A stretch of DNA of 64,000 nucleotides from Rhynchospora pubera (lineage: Eukaryota; Streptophyta; Magnoliopsida; Poales; Cyperaceae). Below the pieces are notes generated by a model. The model was not told where the DNA came from. It saw only the letters and a program-made list of their open reading frames with translations, and ran no database searches. Made by a program: the position numbers and the translations under genes. The stretch lies in the NCBI GenBank assembly GCA_028095005.1, contig CM051461.1, forward strand, positions 166,318,574-166,382,573, given 5' to 3'. Below are positions 12,515-22,666 of this stretch, piece after piece. Every line of letters begins with the position of its first letter. Position 1 is the first letter of the stretch.

Positions 12515-12902
12515 TTCTCAGCCAAAGAGCTCCATATTCTTGCTTCTCTACTGTCTAGAATGCTAGATGCAAAAAAGTTGACCCTAGGAAAAAGTTGGAG
12601 TGGTTTCGTGTACGAAGAGGGGAGAGAGGGAGGTCCCTGTCGTTGCTCTTTTTTTTCCTGTTTTGTCGAGAGAGAGAGAGAGAGAGATTGAGAGAGCGCT
12701 CGGAGAAAGGAGGTAAAAGAAAGAGAGAAAGAGGGATCGCCGATGAATAAAGAGGAGCGACGGAAATATCGAAGCAGTCAAACAGATGACGGACAGATCG
12801 ATATATGAATTTTGATCCGACGATTCAGATCGTTTCATCTGAAATGATGATGTCATCAAAAAACACTGTAGATAATACCCCTGGAATTGGAGTATTTTTT
12901 GA

Positions 12903-13709
12903 TATTTTTAATATAATGTATTTATTGTTCAAAATAAAATAAAATCAAATAATTAAAAATTTTCATGTCAAATTAAAGTATTAAACTTTTTCCAACATTT
13001 TTTTGGAACTCGTAAAAGAACATTTAGAATATACAATTTGTTGATACTTATATATCATTGCTATTAGTAAATACAGACAATGGACACTTGTCTAACTTAC
13101 TAAGATAATTTTTTTTCTTTTGAATAAAAAGTTTAAAATTTGACGAGGGAAATAAAGTGATTTTTTTTTTCGCTACCACTTCATGGAGGTGAAGCGAGAA
13201 ATGATCAATGAAAACTCAATTTCAATGAAAGAGGCTAAGTTGAGGATGTAATATTCAATGAAAAAGTACGATTTATTTCATAAAAAATTGTTTTCGAAAA
13301 TTGTTCATGAACATGAATCGAGAAATGATCAATGACAACTCTTTTGTTTGTCTGTATCTGTTATAAGAAATATAAGAACAAGGCTCGCCAATATATAATT
13401 ATTTAATTTAGATTAAAATATTGTTATATTAAAAGGTACATCATCATTTTCTTGTGCGTTTGTGTGAAAATCAATAGAGTTTTAAAATTTTACTATTGAA
13501 TCATTTTTATCCACCATATTCATGATTGTAAAATGAACTTTTTTAAACTCCATAACATGCATTGTTTATTTTCATCATGCAAATATCAAATGCTATTAAA
13601 ATTGAAATACAATATACGTTTGTGTAAGTTACTATTTTATTGCATGACATAATGAATAAAGAAAATAAGCACTGTAAAATGAATCCTACAATATCCTCAC
13701 CAAATTTTT
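12903..13709. other. Gene-free AT-rich stretch
   Basis: No gene is visible. The phrase cgagaaatgatcaatgacaactc occurs twice in near-identical form (about 13195-13220 and 13317-13342), a short degenerate direct repeat of unknown origin. Confidence 0.3.
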
Positions 13710-13879
13710 ATTTTTTTTGAAGGTAAGAAGACCAAAAGTCTTCCTACAATTTCATTGAACCATTAAAAAGTTACAAGTAAAGAAAATAAAAAGAGAGCAA
13801 CAACAAAACTTTACATCTCGCCTATAAACAAAAAACAACCTATCAATTTCGAATTATCTATAAGAAGGTGGAGTCAGCA
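13710..13879 (-). mobile_element. 5'-truncated LINE-like retroposon tail
   Basis: Read on the minus strand, it ends in poly(A) (poly-T at 13711-13718 on the plus strand) just after a small hairpin (gaagac-tttt-gtcttc). It is flanked by an imperfect 15-17-bp direct repeat, atcctcaccaaattttt (13693-13709) against atcctcaccaatttt (13880-13894). The TTTTTAATGGTTCAATGAAAT-type wording resembles 3' UTRs of plant L1 LINEs. No coding sequence remains. Confidence 0.6.
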
Positions 13880-13894
13880 ATCCTCACCAATTTT

Positions 13895-15640
13895 GAAAAC
13901 CACAAAAACAAAAATTAGAATGCGTTTCAATTTTCTATCCCAATAATAAAAGAAAGAGACATTGGAGAAAAATCAAATAAAATTTCTACCATAGGAACAA
14001 CTACACACATTCATCAATACAAATAAAAAAAAGGATGTAATATTAACTACTCTAAACTACTCAACAATTCAATAACAAGCAAAGAGACATTCAGAAATTG
14101 ACAGAAAATAAGAATTCAAACGCTTGTACAAAAGCAAACTTCTAATACAATTCAAAATTGAACGATACAATGGTTAAATTAAATCAACTCTTGATAATAA
14201 AATTCAAGAACTCAAAATTGAAAAAAAAAAATATGTATGGTAATTTGATAAAATGAACTCAATAACTCATTTTCGAAAAATGAAAAATTGGTATTGATAG
14301 GAATACATATATATACCTAACAACAGTAGGGTAATAGTTGGCTATGATTTTGAAATGCGTCTGATCCGCTACATCAGAGATCAGAACAATACTGCTTTCA
14401 GATCCAACATAGTTCGTGTAGAGAGCTAGGAGCCTAGAGAACATCCGCACGACAAAGAGTTGTTGCCCATGAGAAGGCCGCACGATGGCAAGGTTAGAGG
14501 AGGTTGCTAGGGGGCAAAACCGTTGTTGAAGAAAGAAACTGGAGGGAATCAGAAGGGAAATGAAAATTTTTATTGAAAATGATGATATAATTGATGTCAT
14601 CTTGTAAGTTATACTTTATTATTGTAATTAATCAATTAATTTAACATATGAGGATAAAATTGACTTTAAAATTTTAGTAATTAGCTTATTTTTCTTATTC
14701 ATTTTATTATTCTTTAATTACTTTTATGCATGATTTATTTTACAACACATTGGCATTACAGTGAATTTTGTCACCAAGAAGATAGACATCCTGATTGCCT
14801 TATTTTTTTTTGTGACAAATGTGTTAATGACTTTATCTGAAAATCTAACATATGTTGTTGACGATTATTTTAGAAACATTATTTTTTAATAATTCCTCAT
14901 TCTTACCTTAATAATTCCTACAAAAGAGTTCTCGTATGCGACCCTAGAAACAACGAAGGTGTACTACAAGGATATGATTGATCATTAGAAATTTCAATAT
15001 GCAAATTCTAGTATTACAATAGACACATTTCATCTCTTTCTGTAAGTTGGAAAATTAAGTCTTGAGTCTTATAAAAATCTACTTGCTTTGTTAGATATCA
15101 TTGTTCCTGTATTTGCATTATTGTGTTAGAGATATTTGTGATGCCTCGTTCATACTGTGATGAATTAATAAAGGAAGTTGTTAGTGAATAAATGAGTATG
15201 ATGATACTATAACTAGTTATATTAAGATATTTTAAAAAAAAATATTATATGTTTGTAAATTGCGGTGTTTTATCTTGCTTAAGTATGGAGATGTTGTTTC
15301 TTGTGAGTTTAAATTAAATAAAAAATAGTTATTTCGATAATTTTGATAAATAACCATATTGAAAATCGACCACATACCAATCCCAATTCCCACACGATCA
15401 TAACTCGGTGCATAATTTCTCATACGAATACGACACATAGAATCCGGATTTCAAATCTGGCACGAAACATACAACCAAGTTCCAGGTGTAATAAAGAATT
15501 CCATTCTCGAGGCAGAAGTAGGAACCCCCCTCCTCTTGGCGCCTCCAACTCTGCTGGAGTCTCTCCCCATTTCTCTGTTTCTCTGTCCAACAAGGCAACA
15601 ACGCTCGCTCCTTAAACCCCGCTTCAGTCACGCACCTCTT
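13895..15640. other. Gene-free stretch upstream of pyruvate kinase
   Basis: No supportable gene. The minus-strand open frame at 14259-14600 (113 codons) lacks any recognisable domain and looks like chance. The last 300 bases include the promoter and leader of the pyruvate kinase gene. Confidence 0.35.
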
Positions 15641-15648
15641 TATAAAAA
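15641..15648 (+). promoter_or_regulatory. Candidate TATA box of the pyruvate kinase gene
   Basis: TATAAAAA stands alone in otherwise mixed sequence, 55 bases before the ATG at 15696. If used, it leaves a very short 5' leader of roughly 20-25 bases, which would include the TCTCTGAGTCGAGTC region. The spacing makes this plausible but not certain; transcription could begin further upstream. Confidence 0.35.
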
Positions 15649-15695
15649 ACATTTTATTTTCTCTGAGTCGAGTCTCTGACATTCAATAGCTCCAG

Positions 15696-18600
15696 ATGGC
15701 GGCGATGGAGATCGGGAGCATGGCGGCGCAGATCTCTGCGGCGGCCCGTACGGACTCCGTCTCTCGGCGCGTCGGCTCGAAAGTCGCTAGGAACGGATCG
15801 TGGGCCCCTCCGCCTGTCAGTCAGAGAAATCTCGCTGTGAGTGTGAGGTCTCTCAGGACCAGCGACTGCGACGCGAGCGCCCAGGTCGCTGATCTCGCTT
15901 CGTCCAATGGCGTCGCTAAGCCTGTGAGTTGTGATAATGAATTCAGAGCTCTTTCGTTGCAAATGTGGAGCCGTTTTAGTTGAAATACGATTTTTTTTAA
16001 TATTATTTAATTCTATTTTGCTAAGCTAATTGTCGAGGTTTGATAGATCGGTGTACTTCGTGATATTTCCTTTTGGTTTTCTTAAGACTGACAATCTGTC
16101 ATAAAGAAAAGGATTAATTTTAGACGCTACAATTTTTGTTGAGCTAATTTTTTGTCATTGGAATTCACGCCAACGGCCTCACTCGTTTGAACGAGTCAAC
16201 CAAATCAATTGGGAATGATCGTACGAATTGTTTAGGTCTGGCAAAACCCATAGATTCTCTGGTGGGAATTAAGAGAAACTTAAGATCATGTTACAATTCG
16301 TATGAATGCCATCAGTTTATTTTCAGGGAAGGAAAAAGAAAAATTATTTCAGAATACGTGTAAAGTATAATCGTAATGGGGTTGGTCAGATTCTAGGACT
16401 AGCACTTGTCAGTTATCAGGACTGCTCTGGTACGTAGATGAGTCTGTCCCATTATTTTTGGTATATTCATGTTAACTATAAACTATTATGCTGTTTATCA
16501 GGAAACAAGTGACCTGATACAAGACATTAAATTTGATGATGTGGTGCTCAACCCAAGGAGAAAAACAAAGATTGTGTGCACAATTGGCCCATCCTCAAAC
16601 ACTCGTGAGATGATATGGAAGCTGGCCGAAGCTGGGATGAATGTAGCACGCCTCAACATGTCCCATGGGGACCACAAATCACACAAGAAGGTTATAGACT
16701 TGGTCAAGGAGTACAATGCAGAAAATAAAGAAGGCAACGTCATCGCCATCATGCTTGACACTAAGGTATTGTCGTATTCATTAATTGTGTTATGATGATT
16801 AGTGCTGTTCTATTCAGGAGAAGTAAAAGTGACATAGTTATCCAACAACAACAACAAGTAAGCCTTTTGTCCCAAACAAGTTGGGGTAGGGGAGAAAAGA
16901 AACCCATCAGAAAAATCATCCAAAAAAAATAAAATAATATATAAAAGTACTAATAAAAGTAATAATACTAAAAGTACTAATAATACTAATAAAAGTGACA
17001 TTGTTATCCAAGTAGAAATAATAGGAAATGTTTTAATAGTGGATTTTGAACTAGAAATCTTTCTAGTTGAGGAAGAAGCAAAATCATTTTTCTACTCGGT
17101 GTTAACATCTTGCTCTTCTAATATGGGGCTTAGGCTCCTATATTCTGGGCTCTGATTTTTTTTTTATCAGGGTATGGTAATAATAAATACTATTGAGGTC
17201 ATATTTTCCACCTTCCTGTTACTGGCCCTATTTTATTATTATTATTTTTATTTTTTTTTTTTTGAAGAAAAGGGTGGGCCTGTCAACCCAATTTGTTTAG
17301 AAATAGCACACTTCCTTACAACTGTTACACCATTTTTTTTTTAAGAAAACGGTGGGGATACCACTCTATTTCATCCGGAAATGAAACACTTCTTTACAGA
17401 TCCTGTAACCTGCAATTTCAACTGGCCCCTTATTTGTATTACCACTGTCCTGTGGGAACTGTGAAAGTATTTATATTCTATTGATTCCGACATTGGAAGA
17501 ATAAGTATAATGGTTGTGCTATTGCAGGGACCTGAGGTCAGGAGTGGAGATCTTCCTGAGCCACTCATGCTAAAGGAAGGACAAGAATTCAGTTTTACTA
17601 TAAACCGTAACTTGATATCTGAAAACACCATTGGTGTAAATTATGATGATTTTGTGAACGATGTGGAAGTTGGTGATATTCTTCTGGTAGATGGTAATTT
17701 ATTATAAAATTTTGAAGCTGTCAAAATCAGTGATATGCTTGCTCTGAAAATAGGATCTTAGCAATATGTATGCATATAACTAATATATTTAAAAAAATAC
17801 TGACGCATGATATGAAAATAGGATCTCAGCCATTCATTTTTTTTAACTAAAGCACCCAAAGATGGGGCCCAATATTAAAACGAAAAATGTCGATACAAGC
17901 CTGAGAAGGATCTCAGCCATTCATATTCTTTTGTATTGTTAACTTGTGTATACTTGTTGTTTGACCAATAATTCACCATTATAGGTGGTATGATGTCACT
18001 TGCTGTGAAATCCAAGACTGCTGATACAGTTAAATGTGAAGTGGTAGATGGCGGTGAACTTAAATCAAGGCGCCATTTAAACGTACGCGGCAAGAGTGCT
18101 ACGCTTCCATCTATAACCGGTAACAACCTCCTAATCTTGTGCTAAATGAAAGTCATATATGTGTGTTTATCTAATGTTATGCCTTTTCTTTATGTATATT
18201 ATTGTTGCAACTACTACAGATAAAGATTGGGAAGACATCAAATTTGGTGTGGAAAACAAGGTTGATTTTTATGCTGTTTCATTTGTGAAGGATGCTGAAG
18301 TAGTGCATGAGCTGAAAGACTTTTTAAAAGGTCATTGTTGGTTAATCAGAGTGTTAACTTTCATTCTATCATTTGCTTTTAGTTAATTTCCATTTATCTT
18401 TTCTTTGGTTTCTATTTTCAATTTGCAGGTTGCAATGCTGATATACATGTGCTTGTGAAAATTGAAAGTGCTGATGCAATACCAAATCTCCAATCTATTA
18501 TCTCTGCATCAGATGGGGTCAGGACTTATTATCATTTTCTTTCAAATATTTTCATATGTTCAAAACATAAGTTAGAAATCCTTACCTCTAAATATCTTTG

Positions 18601-21600
18601 CAGGCAATGGTAGCTCGTGGGGATCTTGGCGCTGAGCTTCCAATTGAGGACGTTCCTATGCTACAGGTGATTTAATTATTGTATGTTTTTCATTAAATTG
18701 CTATTGGTATCAGATTATTCATTAACAGTACATGATAAGGTGGGTAGTGGGTAGTGGGTAAAATTATTTAAAGATAGCTTATTGGATGCTACCACGAGTG
18801 AATTTTTATTGAGAGCTTATTGAGTGTGGATGTGGGAAAATATTTTTACCATTTAACTTATCGAGATGAATAAGAGTTAGTTCTATACAGCTGCGGCTAC
18901 TAGGAGTACTACTTCAGCTTATTCCATGCACACTTAAAATTTTTTCATTGGACTCTTTTGCCCTTGGTTATTCTTTCATGGCTATCCTTGCTAAATTGAA
19001 TAGCTATAAACACTAAACACAGTACATGTCGCATACTGCTCCTTTCTCAAATTGTAGTTAATTTCTTCCTCATCATTTACAAATTTAGTAAGATATCAAA
19101 ATCTAAAGTTGTTAATTACGTTATTAATTATTAAAACTAACAAAGAGTTTGTGATGTGCTACTTCATTGAATATTGAATTTCACTCAACTATAATTCTAA
19201 AAACATGCATGAGTCAACTGTTCTATTAGGGGACAAGCATGCCGATGATAATCAAACATAATATTTATTATCCTAAAGGAGTCTTAGACTAAATTAAGAG
19301 TTTGAGAAAACTGACCATAACTGATACTCAAACAAACATAATTAATTTACTTATTCTTCAGAAAAGACATAGTTTTTTGACATCTTAAAACCAAATATAA
19401 AATTCCATCAAGTTGGAACAGCAATATATTTGAATATACCAATATGCAGGGGTGGAGGCAGTAGGGGGGCAAAGGGGGACTTGCCCCCCTAGAGTTTTTT
19501 TTAATGTTAGTAAGAGCTTTTGAATTTTATGCTTAATTTCTTGTTGCATAGAGTGGGTTTATTCAATTTGACAAGTTGCATTTCCACAGAGTGGATTCTA
19601 TTCCTTTTTGCAAGTCAAATACATGGAATGAAACAATGAGGGGCAAAACAGTTTGTTTCTAAACAATGCCCACTTGTTTGCTGTATGAAAATCACAACTC
19701 TGTGAATAGCTTCACAGTTATTCCATTAGTTTGCGTGCTTGTAATTTGAATAAGATAATTTCATATTTGTTCTCTCTGTGAATAGCTGCACAGCCTACCC
19801 CAATTTGTTTGGGACAAAAGGCTTAGTTGTTGTTGTTGTTTTTTCGAAAAAAGGTGGGAGCGCCACCCAGTTTCATTTTGAGAATGAAACAAACCGAAAG
19901 TTGTTGTTGTTGTAATTTCATATTTGTGCTCTCGTGCTTGACGCCAGACAAATTTAGACCATTTATGATATTTCACTTTGACCCTGTTTACCCAATGTCT
20001 TATGTGATCTTTCTGAAAACTAAAAGTAATAATTGTAAATACATTTTTAAATTTTCAATTAACCTATCATTTGACCTATTTGTGCCCAAACTACTGGTAA
20101 CTCTAATGCTGCCAGAGAAAATTTGTGTTCCAAACAAGAGGATTGGGACTGATAGTTGCACTTGTTTCTGAACTGAAACAGGAGGAGATAATAATGAGAT
20201 GCCGAAGCATGGAGAAACCAGTAATTGTCGCAACAAATATGTTAGAAAGCATGATAGACCATCCCACTCCAACAAGAGCCGAAGTCTCTGACATAGCAAT
20301 AGCTGTCAAAGAAGGTTCTGATGCCATCATGCTTTCTGGCGAGACTGCTCATGGAAAGTAAGTCCTTGTAAACAATGCATTTGAACTGATTTTTGTTTCT
20401 TTCTAATATTTCTTTTTGCACTCTTCATTCAGTGCATTTTTTTCTTGAATTCTCTTTTTTTGTTTTGCCCCTTGTTGTCTGGTGTTCTAAGTACATTTTT
20501 TTTAGAGCAATGTCATATATACTGTTGTAAAATTTCATATCCTTGGATACCAGTGCCTGGTGAGAAATATCATGTATACCGTTGCCAAAACATAAAAACA
20601 TCACAATTTACTTGTGAAGCACAACTCCTTATGTACTAGCCATTTAATTGAGAAGATTCCCTAGTGCCTTAACTCTAATAAACCATAACAGCAATATATT
20701 AGTGTGTTTTTTGTAGGTTCTAAGAGTATATGTAGTACTTAAAGTGTTTTAGAGGGCATATTAGGCAAATTTCATTTGCAGAGGTATGCAGGAAATGTTA
20801 ATGCTACGTGGGTAAATGTAATTATTTGTTTTAGCTTTGCTTTAGCTTAATTAAAGTGCATATGTCAGGCTATTTACTCTTTTCTTTCTCTTCTCTCTCA
20901 TTTTTATGTAGGTACCCACTAAAAGCAGTAAGAGTAATGCATACAGTAGCACTACGAACTGAATCAACTATGTCAGCTAAAACCACCTTACCTGTATCTG
21001 TGCCTTCAACCCCTGTCCAGGTAAACTGTGTTGTCCTTTTCGAAACTTTTCTTTATTGACTTCATCAGTTTGAAGCCAAAGAAAATAATCTTGTCCTTTA
21101 TCTTTGCTATTTCCCTTCTCCTTTATTGAAGGCTTTAGGCAGTGGAGAGTTTGCTCCACGTGAGTTGAGTAAAATGTTTGCCTTTCATGCAACCACCATG
21201 GCAAATGCTCTCGGCACACCTATAATCGTTTTCACGCAGACTGGGTCCATGGCTGTGCTCTTGAGCCACTTCAGGCCCTCATCTACAATTTTTGCATTTA
21301 CGGACCAGTAAGTCACCAAATTCTATTTTGTAAATGATGATGATATTTAGGAGGTAACTAACACGTGGTCTCTTTCTTGTAGAGAGAGAATAAAACAGAG
21401 ACTTGTGCTGTACCAAGGTGTGGTGCCTGTACAAATGGAGTTCTCTAATGATGCTGAAGAGACGTTTTCTAGAGCTATTGAAGCTTTGGTGGTAATTAAG
21501 TGTGTGTGCGTGTATTTCATTTATAATGATTGATTATTGGAAACTGAAGTTCAATTTTGTGATGAAACAGAATGGGAAGCATATAAAAAAAGGAGACTAT

Positions 21601-21678
21601 GTGACTCTTGTTCAGAGTGGGGTGAAATCGATCTGGAGGCATGAATCAACTCACCATATCCAAGTGCGTAAAGTTTGA
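15696..21678 (+). CDS. PKP3-like: Plastidial pyruvate kinase, beta type (PKP2/PKP3-like)
   Basis: Pyruvate kinase transfers phosphate from phosphoenolpyruvate to ADP; plastid beta subunits pair with alpha subunits and feed pyruvate to fatty-acid synthesis. Exons: 15696-15923, 16502-16765, 17528-17693, 17985-18119, 18220-18330, 18429-18517, 18604-18666, 20182-20357, 20912-21020, 21132-21307, 21383-21491, 21571-21678. All introns are GT-AG and the phases join without a break to give 577 aa, the usual length. Residues 1 to about 75 are rich in Ser, Arg and Ala, like a transit peptide. [12 protein letters not shown] starts at 97; the signature [11 protein letters not shown] holds catalytic Lys312; [10 protein letters not shown] begins at 335; the C terminus is IQVRKV. 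Remembered wording ([22 protein letters not shown]) is nearer Arabidopsis PKP3 than PKP2, so the subtype is tentative. The introns carry several retroposons, but every splice site looks sound. Confidence 0.93.
16845..16990 (-). mobile_element. 5'-truncated SINE with TTG-repeat tail, in kinase intron 2
   Basis: On the minus strand it ends in the wording ccaacttgtttgggacaaaa, then ggcttacttgttgttgttgtt. This matches the 3' end shared by many angiosperm SINE families (the Angio-domain, from memory). It is flanked by a 20-bp repeat with one mismatch, aaaagtgacatagttatcca (16825-16844) and aaaagtgacattgttatcca (16991-17010). The tRNA-like head is missing. The 5' part is a simple run of gtactaat-like words. 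Confidence 0.75.
17237..17420 (-). mobile_element. Two adjacent poly(A)-ended retroposon tails, in kinase intron 2
   Basis: Two units lie head to tail, each with poly-T at the left (poly(A) on the minus strand) followed by gaagaaaagggtgggc or aagaaaacggtgggga and a short hairpin arm. The first is at about 17250-17320, the second at about 17330-17400. The pair is bracketed by a loose direct repeat (actggccctatttt near 17211, actggccccttatt near 17420). They are 3' ends only, with no coding sequence. Confidence 0.5.
17838..17907 (-). mobile_element. 70-bp retroposon tail in kinase intron 3
   Basis: A minus-strand, poly(A)-ended fragment flanked by the exact 17-bp direct repeat ggatctcagccattcat at 17821-17837 and 17908-17924. 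The long duplication and the A-tail are marks of target-primed reverse transcription. Only the last part of the source element was copied. Confidence 0.75.
19464..19489. other. Perfect G/C hairpin in kinase intron 7
   Basis: GGGGGGCAA (19464-19472) and TTGCCCCCC (19481-19489) form a perfect 9-bp stem around the loop AGGGGGAC. It follows caggggtggaggcag at 19448-19462, wording I associate with one terminus of non-autonomous DNA transposons. No matching second terminus was found in the intron, so this may be a lone element end. Confidence 0.55.
19770..19912 (+). mobile_element. SINE tail with a nested retroposon tail, in kinase intron 7
   Basis: Flanked by the exact 14-bp repeat taatttcatatttg (19756-19769 and 19913-19926). 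It contains the same SINE 3' end as 16845-16990, here on the plus strand (ccaatttgtttgggacaaaa, then ggctta and TTG repeats). Inside the TTG repeat sits a second insertion, about 19842-19900, with poly-T, a gggtggcgctcccacc-type hairpin (on the minus strand) and then more TTG units. That second piece belongs to the hairpin-plus-poly(A) class seen elsewhere in this gene. Confidence 0.7.
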
Positions 21679-22666
21679 GTTACCAAGAGGGTGAAAGAAA
21701 CAAATGCTGCACAGTGTTTGTTGTATGTGTTCTTTCGTTGAGATTTGCCAATGCAGAGACTTTTATACAGTAGAAAACGACCGATTCCTGGTTATTAAAA
21801 AGTTCTACCTTGGCAAAGTGCTTTTAGTTTAATAGTGGACCGTTTTAGTTGTTAGTCTTTTATTCGGTGGTTCCTTGTTTAAGTTAAATTATTGTAACTG
21901 TGCTTACTTTGTTGTACCGTCAAATTATTTTTATGGAAATTTTGCGTATTTAAGAACAGCCAAGCTTGTGTTAATTTCTACAGGTCGTTTTTCTTTCCCT
22001 CTCTTCTAAGGTTCTTCTCAACGTAAACGGTAAGTTTTGAGTTGACATAAACGGGTTAAAAAAAACACAGATCGGATTTCCATTATTTTGCACAAATAAC
22101 AAGTTAGAATGGGGAAGGTAGTACTCCGCACTACAACGTTATCAATCAATTTAACTATAATTCCTAGATGCAGCAGTCAATGTGTATTGATAATTCAACT
22201 TATGTGACGAACTAGTAAAAGAACATACACCTTTACAGTTGAAATAATTGTTTTTGTATTCAGGTTAGGAGCTCATGTGGATTCGAGGTTGGAAAAAGCT
22301 TGTATTGCCCTTGACGGACCTCCTTGTAGTTGTGGGCTACATTGCAGAGTCATGAAAGCCACTCAGCCCCTTTCTAGTTTGCTTAACCCATTTTAAGATT
22401 CCAAAATTATCAAGGAACCCAATTTGTAAATTTGAAAGCTACTGCCAACATAGTCTCAGAAGCAGAAAGAAGTCGTTGACGTCTGTATAACTGTATTGTA
22501 GGATCTGTCAAATTAATTTTTGGCTATCAACATTTTAGCATAACTTTGTAACCATAATAAGCGAACAGCTCAGTACAACTTCAGAAATCAGATAGCTTAT
22601 TATCGATTAGAGCTAAAAGTAAAACAGATCTCTACAACTTGAACAAGTTATTATTCCTAAGTCTTC
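21679..22666. other. Intergenic space between two convergent genes
   Basis: This should hold the 3' UTRs and poly(A) sites of the pyruvate kinase (plus) and NPF (minus) genes. I see no separate gene and no recognisable transposon. Confidence 0.5.

Larger units (their letters stand above)
8303..12902 (-). mobile_element. Putative Helitron carrying gene fragments
   Basis: On the minus strand the sequence ends in a perfect hairpin (TCGCGC-GAA-GCGCGA, 8316-8330), then 8 bases, then CTAGT at 8303-8307, with a T next to it in the host. That is the canonical 3' end of a plant Helitron. A plausible 5' end is TC at 12901-12902, preceded by A on the minus strand and followed by AAAAAATACTCC; this gives the expected A^T insertion site and no target duplication. 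The 5' end is inferred, not proved. No Rep/helicase gene is present. The interior reads on the minus strand like a plant gene: CT-rich leader (about 12660-12690), a first coding exon and a last exon, separated by AT-rich intron-like sequence. It would be a non-autonomous, gene-capturing element. Confidence 0.5.

Noticed and set aside
12584..12859. 91-aa minus-strand frame as a gene
   Set aside because: It is a CT-rich leader rich in Ser/Leu codons, better explained as 5' UTR of a captured gene.
14259..14600. 113-aa minus-strand frame
   Set aside because: No domain, no introns, low-complexity hydrophobic composition and no neighbouring gene signals; most likely chance.
16810..17001. Leucine-rich 63-aa minus-strand protein
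   Set aside because: It is the translation of a degenerate microsatellite inside a SINE in a kinase intron.
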